A stretch of 19,446 nt of DNA from Megamonas sp. UBA1792 (GTDB lineage: Bacteria > Bacillota_C > Negativicutes > Selenomonadales > Selenomonadaceae), in the NCBI GenBank assembly GCA_002315155.1, contig DCFY01000125.1, positions 4,068 to 23,513 of the forward strand, in the 5' to 3' direction. A program made the position numbers and the translations under genes. The notes under the pieces are model-generated. The model had not been told where the DNA came from. It made no database searches and saw only the letters and a list, made by a program, of their open reading frames with translations. Below, piece by piece: positions 1 through 7,408 of the stretch; position 1 is the first letter of the stretch, and the number at the start of each line of letters is the position of its first letter.

Positions 1-909
1 TGTCCAGGCGGGATGATCGTCTATAAGACACAGCAGCATAGCTATCGCGATTTGCCACTTCGTATGGGTGAACTGGGTCTTGTTCATCGCCATGAACTTT
101 CTGGTGCACTTCATGGTCTTATGCGTGTTCGTAACTTTACTCAGGATGATGCGCATATCTTTATGATGCCTTCACAAATAGAAGAAGAAATCCAAAAGGT
201 CATTGACCTTTTTGACCGTGTTTATAAGACGTTTGGCCTTGAATATCATGCAGAACTTAGTACGCGTCCAGATAATTCTATGGGTGAAGATGATATTTGG
301 GAAAATGCAACGAATGCTTTACAGAATGCATTGGACAATCGTGGCCTGAAATATATTGTTAATGAAGGTGATGGTGCATTTTATGGTCCGAAAATTGATT
401 TTCATTTAAAGGATTCGATTGGTCGTACGTGGCAGTGCGGTACAATTCAATTGGATATGCTTTTGCCGGAAAAATTTGATCTGACATATGTCGGTGAGGA
501 TGGTAAAAAGCATCGCCCGGTTATGATTCATCGTGTGGTTTATGGAAGCATTGAACGTTTTATTGGTATTTTGATTGAAAATTATGCAGGTGCATTTCCA
601 ACATGGCTAGCTCCTGTACAGATTGAGATTTTGCCGATTACGGAAAAACATACAGATTATGCATATGCACTCAAAAAGAAAATGTTTGCACTTGGTTTGC
701 GTGTTGAGGTTGATGATCGTAATGAAAAGGTTGGCTATAAGATTCGTGAAAGTCAGATGAAGAAGGTTCCTTATACACTTGTTGTTGGTGATAAAGAGAT
801 GGAAGTCAATGAAGCTTCAGTACGTAAATATGGAGAAAAAGACAGTGTCAATATGAATGTGGATTTGTTTATTAAAGAAGTGCAGGAAAGAATTTCAAAA
901 AAGATGTAA
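1..909 (+). CDS. thrS: Threonine-tRNA ligase, C-terminal part (5' end outside window)
   Basis: ThrRS charges tRNA-Thr with threonine in the cytoplasm. The reading frame is open from base 1, and its first codons read CPGGM, the middle of the conserved MNCPGG motif, so the gene is cut by the window edge; the ATG at 13 is not the start. About 302 residues of the usual ~640 are present. All three zinc ligands that select threonine are visible: Cys1, His52 in QDDAHIF, and His177 in MIHRVVYGS. These match E. coli C334, H385 and H511 with nearly identical spacing. Class II motif 3 follows (GSIERFIGILIE), then the anticodon-binding domain from about residue 205 to the end. The missing part should hold the TGS, editing and motif 1 regions. 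No terminator follows, so read-through into the infC leader is possible. Confidence 0.97.
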   Translation, partial: CPGGMIVYKTQQHSYRDLPLRMGELGLVHRHELSGALHGLMRVRNFTQDDAHIFMMPSQIEEEIQKVIDLFDRVYKTFGLEYHAELSTRPDNSMGEDDIWENATNALQNALDNRGLKYIVNEGDGAFYGPKIDFHLKDSIGRTWQCGTIQLDMLLPEKFDLTYVGEDGKKHRPVMIHRVVYGSIERFIGILIENYAGAFPTWLAPVQIEILPITEKHTDYAYALKKKMFALGLRVEVDDRNEKVGYKIRESQMKKVPYTLVVGDKEMEVNEASVRKYGEKDSVNMNVDLFIKEVQERISKKM

Positions 910-916
910 CCATCTA

Positions 917-946
917 TTGACATATTACTACTATGTATGTTAATCT
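917..946 (+). promoter_or_regulatory. Promoter of the infC-rpmI-rplT operon
   Basis: A perfect TTGACA -35 box (917-922) lies 18 bases before TAATCT (941-946), which is preceded by TGT and so forms an extended -10. Transcription would start near 953, just before the conserved leader. The -35 is strong and the -10 is weak. The position, between the thrS stop and the leader hairpins, supports it. Confidence 0.55.
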
Positions 947-960
947 AATAAGGTGATTTA

Positions 961-1066
961 AGCAAGTAGAAGCCACCGCTTCTCACCAACTGGTATAAAT
1001 ATCAGTTTGGTTGATATTCCATTTGTTTGGTATTTAGAGGGTGGCTGCAAAGCCGCCCTTTTTATT
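961..1066 (+). ncRNA. L20-type leader RNA with attenuator upstream of infC
   Basis: The untranslated leader of infC contains three structures. Hairpin 1 pairs AGAAGC (968-973) with GCTTCT (978-983) around a CACC loop. Hairpin 2 spans 986-1010. The third is an intrinsic terminator: AGGGTGGCT (1038-1046), a GCAA loop, AGCCGCCCT (1051-1059) and a T-run (1059-1066). AGCCACC at 971-977 is an exact complement of GGTGGCT at 1040-1046, so the first hairpin and the terminator compete, as expected of an antiterminator. In Bacillus, L20 excess ends transcription in the leader of this operon (Rfam L20_leader family). The resemblance to that family is from memory; the pairings are read directly. Confidence 0.75.
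1038..1066 (+). terminator. Attenuator terminator before infC
   Basis: A 9-bp GC-rich stem (one G-U pair) closed by a GCAA tetraloop is followed directly by TTTTTATT. It sits between the promoter and the infC start, so it must be conditional rather than an operon end. Its 5' arm can pair instead with 971-977. Confidence 0.8.
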
Positions 1067-1105
1067 GTGTTATTGACAGTATTATTTATAGGAGGTGTTT
1101 TTACT

Positions 1106-1651
1106 ATTAGTAAAGAAACGTTAAGAATTAATGAGGAAATTCGCGTAAGAGAAGTTCGTGTTACCAGTTCGACAGGTGAACAACTTGGAATCCTTTCAAC
1201 GCAGGAAGCGTTGGAAATGGCTGAAGAGCAACATCTTGATTTGGTTGAAGTGGCACCAAAGGCGAAACCGCCGGTATGCCGTATCATGGATTTTGGTAAA
1301 TATAGATACGAACAGCAAAAAAGGGATAAAGAAGCAAAGAAAAAGCAAAAGGTTATTACAGTTAAAGAAGTTAAGCTTCGTCCCAATATTGAACAACACG
1401 ATTTTGACGTCAAGTTAAAAAATGCTCTTCGCTTTCTTGAGGAAGGTAATAAAGTAAAAGTTACAATTATGTTCCGTGGGAGAGAGCTATCCCATCCAGA
1501 ATTAGGGAGGGAGTTGTTGCGCAAAGTAGCTATTGAGTTGAAAGATTTAGTGACTATTGAACGTGATGCAAAACTTGAAGGTAAAAATATGATTATGATT
1601 TTAGCACCGAAGGCGCAAATTAAAGGAGGAACTAGTAATGCCAAAAATTAA
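1106..1651 (+). CDS. infC: Translation initiation factor IF-3, AUU start
   Basis: IF3 binds the 30S subunit, checks the start codon and prevents early joining of the 50S. I place the start at the ATT at 1106: AGGAGGTG (1090-1097) stands 8 bases before it, and translation from there gives [18 protein letters not shown], the normal IF3 N-terminus, for 181 residues, a normal length. No ATG, GTG or TTG is usable between the SD and this point; an upstream in-frame TTG at 1007 would lie inside the leader. An AUU start is a known feature of infC in E. coli and other bacteria, where excess IF3 rejects its own start codon. The N domain is about residues 1-75 ([20 protein letters not shown]), followed by a Lys-rich linker and a C domain with [12 protein letters not shown]. 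The last 14 bases overlap rpmI. Confidence 0.93.
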   Translation: MSKETLRINEEIRVREVRVTSSTGEQLGILSTQEALEMAEEQHLDLVEVAPKAKPPVCRIMDFGKYRYEQQKRDKEAKKKQKVITVKEVKLRPNIEQHDFDVKLKNALRFLEEGNKVKVTIMFRGRELSHPELGRELLRKVAIELKDLVTIERDAKLEGKNMIMILAPKAQIKGGTSNAKN

Positions 1652-1835
1652 AACACGCAAAGCTGCAGCAAAACGCTTCACCGTGACTGGTAGCGGTAAA
1701 TTTAAACGCAACAAGGCTTTTAAAAGCCATATTTTAGAAAAGAAGTCCCCGAAACGGAAACGTAATTTACGTAAAGCAGCTATGGCTTCAGCAGCAGATG
1801 TTGGACGTATCAGAAAAATGTTGCCGTATGCTTAA
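1638..1835 (+). CDS. rpmI: 50S ribosomal protein L35
   Basis: This is a 65-residue basic protein of the large subunit with the family's opening [20 protein letters not shown] and the usual small size. AAAGGAGG (1622-1629), inside the end of infC, precedes the ATG by 8 bases. Because the start lies 14 bases before the infC stop in another frame, ribosomes finishing infC could feed initiation here (translational coupling, inferred). It lies between infC and rplT, the standard order of this operon. Confidence 0.97.
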   Translation: MPKIKTRKAAAKRFTVTGSGKFKRNKAFKSHILEKKSPKRKRNLRKAAMASAADVGRIRKMLPYA

Positions 1836-1864
1836 CAAATAAAGATTATTAGGAGGAACGAAAC

Positions 1865-2218
1865 ATGCCAAGAGTAAAAAAAGGCGTGACTGCACATAGA
1901 CGTCATAAGAAAATTTTAAAATTAGCAAAAGGTTATATTGGTTCTAAGAGTAAGCAGTTTAAAAAAGCAAATGAAACCGTAATGAAGGGGCTTTATTATG
2001 CCCGTCGTGACCGTCGTTCAAAGAAAGGGAATTTCCGTAGACTTTGGATTGCGCGTATCAATGCGGCAGCTCATATCAACGGTATTTCTTATAGTCGTCT
2101 TATTTGTGGACTCACAAAAGCAGGCGTTGAAGTAAATCGTAAGATGCTCGCTGATCTTGCAATCAGTGATGAAAAAGCCTTTGCCCAGCTTGCTGCTGTT
2201 GCAAAAGAAAATCTATAA
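1865..2218 (+). CDS. rplT: 50S ribosomal protein L20
   Basis: L20 is an assembly protein that binds 23S rRNA early in 50S formation, and in Firmicutes it is also the repressor of its own operon. The 117-residue product has the family's normal length and opening ([20 protein letters not shown]), a very basic N-terminal extension that threads into rRNA, and a globular C-terminal half ([21 protein letters not shown]). AGGAGG at 1851-1856 is 8 bases before ATG. It is the last gene of the operon and is followed after 11 bases by a strong terminator. Its likely regulatory target is the leader at 961-1066. Confidence 0.97.
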   Translation: MPRVKKGVTAHRRHKKILKLAKGYIGSKSKQFKKANETVMKGLYYARRDRRSKKGNFRRLWIARINAAAHINGISYSRLICGLTKAGVEVNRKMLADLAISDEKAFAQLAAVAKENL

Positions 2219-2229
2219 GAATGAAAAAA

Positions 2230-2259
2230 GAGGCTGTTATGTAACAGCCTCTTTTTTTT
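2230..2259 (+). terminator. Terminator of the infC-rpmI-rplT operon
   Basis: GAGGCTGTT (2230-2238) pairs perfectly with AACAGCCTC (2243-2251) around an ATGT loop. An eight-T run follows and an A-run precedes the stem, so it may work in both directions. Confidence 0.92.
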
Positions 2260-2340
2260 GAATAAAAATAGTTTAAAAAAGAATAAAGGATTTATTGTAG
2301 TAAATCTTGTATTGTTTTTTAAATATAAATAAAAACCGAC

Positions 2341-2487
2341 ATGGAATATATTGAACTTTCACGGCAGCTTATCATTGATGAAATCACTATACCAGAGTTG
2401 TCTTTGAATAAGATATTGATGAAATTGAATATTCGTGCAAAATGTGGTATTAATAGTTTGGAGGCTTTAAATAGTGGAACGTATTGA
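2341..2487 (+). pseudogene. Probable remnant of a KtrA/TrkA-type K+ uptake regulator (C-terminal stub)
   Basis: A 48-codon open stretch begins at an ATG (2341) with no ribosome binding site and is closed upstream by a stop at 2326. Its translation includes MEYIELSRQLIIDEITIPE and later LNIRAKCGINSLEAL. This resembles the start of the RCK_C domain in KtrA/TrkA proteins, which typically read DYIELS...SI.EI..P...GK.L..L.LRAKYGINV.AI. The NAD-binding RCK_N domain and the rest of the C domain are missing, so I read it as a decayed gene rather than a small protein. TrkA/TrkH genes near a SpoU methyltransferase and pheS are, as I recall, common in Negativicutes. Its end overlaps the methyltransferase start by 14 bases and contains that gene's SD. 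The match is by eye only. Confidence 0.55.
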
Positions 2488-3289
2488 ATCAGGGGCAAAC
2501 AAAAAAATCAAACTTGTAGCAAGCCTTAAGCAAAAAAAGCATCGCGATAAAGAAGGGGCGTTTGTTGCAGAGGGGGTGCGACTTGTCGAAATGGCAGTTG
2601 AAGCGGACAGGCCTTTTTCTTTTGCATTATATACGAAGGAAGCAATGGAAAATGAACGTGTGCGGAAAATTCTTAAATTGCTTGAAGAAAAAGGATGTAC
2701 AATCTATGAAACTTCTACAGATATTTATCGCAAAGTTAGTGATACAGTAGAACCGCAAGGGATTATGCTTGTGTTGAAAAAATCTTTAGCTTCGCTGGAT
2801 TCTTTGATATCATCTAAAATTATGCCGCTCATTCTTGTGCTTGATGGATTACAGGATCCGGGGAATGTGGGAACGATTATTCGTACTGCCGATGCAGCCG
2901 GCTGTACAGGTATTGTTTTAATGAAAAATACGGTAGATGTTTTTTCTGGTAAGACCGTACGGGCTGCGATGGGATCACTCTTTCATTTGCCAGTTGTTAT
3001 CGATGTTTCAGTAGATGAACTAAAAGGTTTTCTTGGCGAGCAGAATATTGTCCTGCAAGCGACGGCACTTGATAGTGAAGCAAAAAAGCACTTTGACGTA
3101 GATTTTACAAAACCGACGGCAATTGCTTTTGGTAATGAAGGCGATGGTATATCAAAAGAATTGCTGGCTGTTGCAGAGCAGAAAATTTACATTCCAATGA
3201 TAGGCAAAACAGAATCATTGAATGTTTCAACAGCTACCGCCATTGTGATTTATGAAGCAGTAAGACAAAGAATGTTTTATAAGCAATGA
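2474..3289 (+). CDS. SpoU/TrmH-family RNA 2'-O-methyltransferase
   Basis: It probably methylates a ribose 2'-OH in rRNA or tRNA using S-adenosylmethionine. The 271 residues split into an N-terminal substrate-binding domain (about 1-100; KQKKHRDKEGAFVAEGVRLV is typical) and a C-terminal SPOUT knot domain. The three family motifs are clear: LDGLQDPGNVGTIIRTADAAG region at 123-143, with the catalytic Arg; FGNEGDGIS at 219-227; and IPMIGKTESLNVSTATA at 240-256. The start is GTG, with GGAGG (2460-2464) 9 bases upstream, inside the KtrA-like remnant. The exact target base cannot be told from sequence; Firmicute relatives are annotated TrmH, RlmB-like or TsnR-like. No terminator is seen after it, and the next transcription unit has its own promoter at 3410. 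Confidence 0.92.
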   Translation: MERIESGANKKIKLVASLKQKKHRDKEGAFVAEGVRLVEMAVEADRPFSFALYTKEAMENERVRKILKLLEEKGCTIYETSTDIYRKVSDTVEPQGIMLVLKKSLASLDSLISSKIMPLILVLDGLQDPGNVGTIIRTADAAGCTGIVLMKNTVDVFSGKTVRAAMGSLFHLPVVIDVSVDELKGFLGEQNIVLQATALDSEAKKHFDVDFTKPTAIAFGNEGDGISKELLAVAEQKIYIPMIGKTESLNVSTATAIVIYEAVRQRMFYKQ

Positions 3290-3409
3290 GTTTTGTAAAT
3301 ATATAAGACGTACAGTACACAGGTATATGGCCGAAGCTTTTGCACTAGCACTATTACTTATAAAATTAGAAATAATATAAGCTTTACTTGAAATTGGTAT
3401 AGTTCTGAT
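3290..3409. other. Intergenic stretch without recognised function
   Basis: This is AT-rich sequence between the methyltransferase stop and the pheST promoter. It holds a weak inverted repeat (CTTATA near 3356, TATAAG near 3376) with no T-run and a 17-codon open stretch at 3327-3380 without a good SD. I see no terminator or gene here. Confidence 0.5.
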
Positions 3410-3438
3410 TTGTTTTCCAGCGTATTTTGTGCTATACT
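3410..3438 (+). promoter_or_regulatory. Promoter of the pheST T-box transcript
   Basis: TTGTTT (3410-3415), a 17-base spacer and TATACT (3433-3438) preceded by TGC form a good extended -10 promoter with a moderate -35. Transcription would start near 3445, just before the conserved stem I of the T-box. Confidence 0.65.
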
Positions 3439-3460
3439 ATTTTCATGGTTTCATAATAAT

Positions 3461-3684
3461 TTAAGCGATGATAAAGAGAGTAGATCATTTTTGTTTTATT
3501 CAGGGAGACATTTGCCAAGACTGAAAGCAATGTTAAAACGAATGGTTGAAGTTCACTTTGGAGCTTTTCCGATGAATGGAGTAGTCGGGGCGTTGGCGGC
3601 GTTAACGTACTTGAGTATCAATTAGGGTGGTACCGCGAATATGACTTTCGCCCCTTCACAGGGGTGGGAGTCTTTTGTTTTTTT
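3461..3684 (+). ncRNA. T-box riboswitch, tRNA-Phe type, controlling pheS-pheT
   Basis: Stem I starts with the kink-turn element GATGA (3467-3471) and the AGAGAGTAG specifier-loop strand (to 3483). The opposite strand carries GAA-G-TTC-A, giving specifier TTC (3552-3554), a Phe codon. The T-box core AGGGTGGTACCGCG is at 3624-3637. Antiterminator: AGGG (3624-3627) pairs with CCCT (3652-3655) and GCGAA (3635-3639) with TTCGC (3647-3651), leaving the seven-base bulge TGGTACC. The bulge TGGT pairs with tRNA ACCA, so the variable T fits A73 of tRNA-Phe. Terminator: the 12-bp stem 3643-3654/3661-3672 plus a T-run. The two folds share 3647-3654, so uncharged tRNA-Phe should allow read-through. The specifier was assigned by alignment in my head, not by a fold program. 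Confidence 0.93.
3643..3684 (+). terminator. T-box terminator hairpin before pheS
   Basis: A 12-bp stem with several G-U pairs has loop TTCACA (3655-3660) and is followed by TTTTGTTTTTTT. It is the off state of the T-box: its 5' arm is the 3' side of the antiterminator. Confidence 0.9.
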
Positions 3685-3718
3685 ATTTAAAAGTTTGTAA
3701 TAAACTTAGGAGGTACAT

Positions 3719-4819
3719 ATGGAACAGAATTTAAAAACGTTGAAGCAGGATACTACGGCTGCAATTAAAAAGACAGTTGCAAATCTGGATATGGTCAATG
3801 ATGTAGAAAAACTAAAACTAGAAGCTGCAAATGCAATCAAGAAGACAGCAGAGGATCTTAATGCACTCAATGATATCCGCATAAAATATCTTGGCAAAAA
3901 AGGTGTTATCACGAGTCTTTTACGTGGAATGGGCACGCTTAGCAAAGAAGACCGCCCACGTATCGGACAAATTGTTAATGAAGCACGTCAGCAGCTTGAA
4001 ATACTCATTGATGAAAAGAATGAAACATTGAAAAAGGAAGAATTTGCTCGTCGTATTGCAAATGAAAAAATTGATGTAACGTTGCCGGGACGGCAGCAGG
4101 CCTTCGGACATCTTCATCCATTAACACTTACGATGAATCGCATTAAGAATATTTTTATGAATATGGGCTTTAGTGTTGCTGAAGGTCCTGAAATCGAAAA
4201 GGATTATTTTAACTTTGAAGCACTCAATCTGCCAAAAGATCATCCGGCACGAGATATGCAGGATTCTTTCTATATAACAGAAGACATTCTTATGCGTACG
4301 CAGACATCACCAGTACAGGCACGTACGATGCAGTCTCATGAACCGAACAGTCCGATACGAATTATTGCACCAGGTCGTGTTTATCGTCGTGATGACTACG
4401 ATGCTACGCATTCACCGATGTTCACACAGGTTGAAGGACTGTGCATTGATAAGAATATCAGTCTATCAGATCTCAAGGGAACGCTGGAACTTTTTCTGCA
4501 TCAGATATTCAGTGAAGATGTTGGTGTACGTTTTCGTCCGAGTTTTTTTCCTTTTACGGAGCCGAGTGCTGAAGTCGATATTTCCTGCGTAATGTGTCAC
4601 GGAAAAGGCTGCCGAGTTTGTAAGGGTACGGGTTGGCTGGAAATTCTCGGAGCAGGTATGGTTCATCCGCATGTGCTTGAAATGAGCGGTTATGATCCAA
4701 AAAAAGTCAGCGGTTTTGCTTTTGGTCTTGGTGTAGAACGTATTGCAATGTTGTCCTATGGTATTAATGATTTGCGCATGTTTTATGATAATGATATGCG
4801 CTTTTTACGTCAGTTCTAA
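3719..4819 (+). CDS. pheS: Phenylalanine-tRNA ligase alpha subunit, with an N-terminal duplication
   Basis: PheS is the catalytic subunit of the alpha2-beta2 enzyme that charges tRNA-Phe. The catalytic domain is intact: motif 2 ([17 protein letters not shown], from about residue 219), [16 protein letters not shown], a four-Cys cluster typical of many bacterial PheS (C290, C293, C298, C301), and motif 3 ([14 protein letters not shown]). At 366 residues it is about 25 longer than the usual ~340. The excess lies in the tRNA-binding coiled-coil arm, where residues 8-31 and 32-55 are a tandem repeat with a 24-residue period (10 identities; AIKKT and ND align). The start is supported by AGGAGG (3708-3713) with a short 5-base spacer; the next in-frame ATG (3791) has no SD. 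Expression is governed by the T-box upstream, and pheT follows 25 bases later. Confidence 0.97.
   Translation: MEQNLKTLKQDTTAAIKKTVANLDMVNDVEKLKLEAANAIKKTAEDLNALNDIRIKYLGKKGVITSLLRGMGTLSKEDRPRIGQIVNEARQQLEILIDEKNETLKKEEFARRIANEKIDVTLPGRQQAFGHLHPLTLTMNRIKNIFMNMGFSVAEGPEIEKDYFNFEALNLPKDHPARDMQDSFYITEDILMRTQTSPVQARTMQSHEPNSPIRIIAPGRVYRRDDYDATHSPMFTQVEGLCIDKNISLSDLKGTLELFLHQIFSEDVGVRFRPSFFPFTEPSAEVDISCVMCHGKGCRVCKGTGWLEILGAGMVHPHVLEMSGYDPKKVSGFAFGLGVERIAMLSYGINDLRMFYDNDMRFLRQF
3740..3883 (+). repeat. Two 72-bp diverged tandem repeats in the pheS 5' region
   Basis: Bases 3740-3811 and 3812-3883 encode residues 8-31 and 32-55 of PheS. They align without gaps and share the codons for L-K, A-I-K-K-T, L and N-D. 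The DNA copies have drifted, so the duplication is old rather than a fresh slippage event. Confidence 0.65.
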
Positions 4820-4844
4820 TATAGATCTTGGAAGGAGATAGAAC

Positions 4845-7277
4845 ATGCAAGTATCCATTAAATGGCTCAAAGATTATATAGATTTTAAGGAAACACCGGC
4901 ACAACTCGCAGATATGCTCACTATGGCTGGTATTCCAGTAGAAAATGTTATTGATCCGAGTGAAGGGCTGGAAAAAGTCGTTACGGGTCGGATTGAAAAG
5001 CTCACGAAGCATGAAAACTCTGATCATCTGCAGATTTGCACGATGAATGTTGGTTTTGCTGAACCAGTTATTATTGTAACAGGTGCACAGAATGTTAAGG
5101 AAGGGCAGGTCGTGCCGGTAGCAATGATTGGCGCCCATTTGCCAAATGGCATGAAGATTGCTAAGGGGAAGCTGCGCGGTGTCATGTCGTATGGTATGCT
5201 TTGCTCGGCACAGGAACTCAACTTAGACCTTGAAAAGCTACCAGAAGAACAAAAGAAAGGCATATTTATTTTGCCGGAAGATACACCAGTTGGCCTTAAA
5301 GCTACTGACGTTCTTGGACTCAATGATGTTATTTTGGAATTTGAGCTTACGGCAAATCGTGGCGATTGTTTCAGTGTACTTGGACTTGTTCGTGAAATTG
5401 CTGTACTGACAGGTAATACCCCAAAGTGGCCAACGATAGCGATAGAGGAAAATGGACTGCAAAAATCAGCAGATCTTATCAAGGTTGATATTAAGGCAAC
5501 TGATCTTTGTTCGCGTTTTTCGGCACGTGTACTTAAAAATGTAAAAATCGGGCCATCGCCAGAATGGATGCAGCAGCGTCTTGCAGGTGGTGGAATCCGT
5601 TCTATTAATAATGTTGTTGATGTAACAAATTTTGTTATGCTTGAGCTTGGTCAGCCATTGCATGCGTATGATTATGATTATATTGATGGCAAGCAACTTA
5701 CAGTGCGTTGTGCAGTTGAGGGGGAAGAGCTTCGTACGCTGGATGATTCCTCGCGTAAGGCAAAGAAAGATATGCTTGTTATTGCTGATGCAACTAAGGC
5801 TGTTGGTCTTGCTGGTGTTATGGGAGGGCTTGAAACAGAGGTCACAGAAAAGACAACGACCGTTGTCCTTGAAGCCGCTTCATTTAACGGTGCAAGCATC
5901 CGTCGTACATCAAGAAACTGCGGTCTTCACTCGGAAGCATCAGGACGCTTTGAACGTGGTATTGATGTAACGAATACACCACGTGCACTTGAACGCGCAG
6001 CACAGCTTCTACAGGATATGTGTACCATTACGGTTTGCAGCGGATCTGTAGATGTGTACTCGCAGCCAACAGCGCTAATCCGTGTTTGTTTTTCGACGCA
6101 ACAGATTAATCGTCGGCTCGGAACGAATATTCCGCGAGCAACGATGCTTGATATCTTACGTAAGCTTGAATTCAGTATAGACGATTCACAAGAAGAAATT
6201 GTTGTTACTGTACCATCTTGGCGTAATGATGTAACTTGTATGGAAGACATATCTGAAGAAATTGCTCGTATCTATGGCTTTGAGAATATTGCTTCTACAT
6301 TGCCGTTTGGTAGGATCATGCAAGGTGCACAAAGTAATAAACAAAACTTCATTGATCACGTCAAGGCTGTTTTATGTAGTCTGGGTATGAATGAAATATC
6401 GTCTTTTAGCTTTACACATCCACTTATGTTCGATAAGATGAATGTTCCGGAAGATAGCTATCTGCGCAAGGCGATTCCTATAATGAATCCACTTACAGAT
6501 GAATATCCACTTGTCCGTACAACGCTTCTTAGCAGCGTATTTGAAAATATATGTCTTAATCTTTCACGTAAAAATGAAGACCTTAAGATTTTCGAAATTG
6601 CGCCGGTGTTTTTCCCGAAGGCGTTACCGGTAACAGAACAGCCGGAACAGGTATTAAAGCTTGCAGGTGCACTTCTTGGTCGTCGCGATGTTATTGGTTG
6701 GAATCAGAATAACGAGTTGATTGATTTCTATGATGCCAAGGGTGTTATAGAAGAGCTTTTTGCTGAAATAAAGATTGGTAAGTATACAGTTGAAGCCGGT
6801 GAACACTATGTGATGCACCCAGGGAAGACTGCGTTATTCAAAAAAGGACGCGATGTCATTGCATCCGTTGGTGAAGTGAATCCAAAGGTGCTTGAAGCCC
6901 TTGGCATTTCAAAAACTGTCTATGTTTTTGAAATGGATATCAATATACTCATGAAGTATGCGGCAAAGACCTTTAAATATCAGTCATTACCAAAGTATCC
7001 GGCAGTTAGCCGCGATCTGGCAATGCTTGTTAATGAAGACATCGAGGCATCTTCGATTGAAAAAACAATTGTGCAGCGTGGTGGGGAATATCTTATAAAA
7101 GTTTGTCTTTTTGATGTCTATACGGGCAAACAGATTGAGGAAGGAAAGAAAAGTCTTGCCTTTTCATTGCAGTTTCAGTCAAAAGATAAAACCTTGACGG
7201 ATGAAGAAATAGATACGCACTTTCAGACAATTTTAGAAGCTATAAAAGAAGATTTCAATGCCACTTTGCGTGCATAG
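4845..7277 (+). CDS. pheT: Phenylalanine-tRNA ligase beta subunit
   Basis: PheT provides tRNA recognition and editing of Tyr-tRNA-Phe for the PheST enzyme. Its 810 residues match the usual ~800. In order: an N-terminal helix region; an EMAP/Trbp-like OB-fold (about 40-150, with GAQNV...GVMSYGMLCSAQEL); the B3/B4 editing domain (about 210-385, with AYDYDYIDG and the GRFERGID segment near 370); B5 (about 400-480); a catalytic-like core (about 490-690); and a C-terminal FDX-ACB anticodon-binding domain (from about 716, starting YQSLPKYPAVSRDLAMLV). The start is ATG at 4845 with GGAGATAG-type SD (GAAGGAG at 4830-4836). It is cotranscribed with pheS and ended by the hairpin at 7288. Confidence 0.97.
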   Translation: MQVSIKWLKDYIDFKETPAQLADMLTMAGIPVENVIDPSEGLEKVVTGRIEKLTKHENSDHLQICTMNVGFAEPVIIVTGAQNVKEGQVVPVAMIGAHLPNGMKIAKGKLRGVMSYGMLCSAQELNLDLEKLPEEQKKGIFILPEDTPVGLKATDVLGLNDVILEFELTANRGDCFSVLGLVREIAVLTGNTPKWPTIAIEENGLQKSADLIKVDIKATDLCSRFSARVLKNVKIGPSPEWMQQRLAGGGIRSINNVVDVTNFVMLELGQPLHAYDYDYIDGKQLTVRCAVEGEELRTLDDSSRKAKKDMLVIADATKAVGLAGVMGGLETEVTEKTTTVVLEAASFNGASIRRTSRNCGLHSEASGRFERGIDVTNTPRALERAAQLLQDMCTITVCSGSVDVYSQPTALIRVCFSTQQINRRLGTNIPRATMLDILRKLEFSIDDSQEEIVVTVPSWRNDVTCMEDISEEIARIYGFENIASTLPFGRIMQGAQSNKQNFIDHVKAVLCSLGMNEISSFSFTHPLMFDKMNVPEDSYLRKAIPIMNPLTDEYPLVRTTLLSSVFENICLNLSRKNEDLKIFEIAPVFFPKALPVTEQPEQVLKLAGALLGRRDVIGWNQNNELIDFYDAKGVIEELFAEIKIGKYTVEAGEHYVMHPGKTALFKKGRDVIASVGEVNPKVLEALGISKTVYVFEMDINILMKYAAKTFKYQSLPKYPAVSRDLAMLVNEDIEASSIEKTIVQRGGEYLIKVCLFDVYTGKQIEEGKKSLAFSLQFQSKDKTLTDEEIDTHFQTILEAIKEDFNATLRA

Positions 7278-7287
7278 TACATAAATG

Positions 7288-7331
7288 AAGCAACTGCTTA
7301 GAATAAAATATTTTCTGAGTAGTTGCTTTTT
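7288..7331 (+). terminator. Terminator of pheS-pheT
   Basis: A 16-bp stem (two G-U pairs) runs from AAGCAACTGCTTAGAA (7288-7303) to TTCTGAGTAGTTGCTT (7313-7328), with a 9-base loop and a T-run ending at 7331. It lies 11 bases after the pheT stop. Confidence 0.85.
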
Positions 7332-7408
7332 CCTTGCTGTAAGCAGGAGTATTTTAGAAAAAAGAGAAATATTCCAAATAGGTTATAGATGGAACATGGG
7401 GGATGATT

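Noticed and set aside
1073..1078. A second perfect TTGACA just upstream of infC
   Set aside because: No -10 box lies at 16-18 bases downstream, where the SD and start region of infC are found.
958..1644. A 228-codon open frame on the minus strand opposite infC
   Set aside because: It is the antisense shadow of infC, crosses the leader RNA structures, and its product is low-complexity (Ser/Phe/Leu-rich) without a recognisable domain or SD.
3327..3380. A 17-codon stretch reading MAEAFALALLLIKLEII, possibly a scrap of a membrane protein such as KtrB
   Set aside because: It is too short and hydrophobic to identify, has no proper SD, and any likeness to KtrB could be chance.
3410..3625. A 71-codon open frame on the plus strand before pheS
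   Set aside because: It lies over the promoter -35 box and stem I of the T-box, so the sequence is explained as RNA structure.
5632..5970. A 112-codon frame inside pheT on the same strand
   Set aside because: It is an out-of-frame shadow of a well-supported pheT segment, with a biased composition and no SD.
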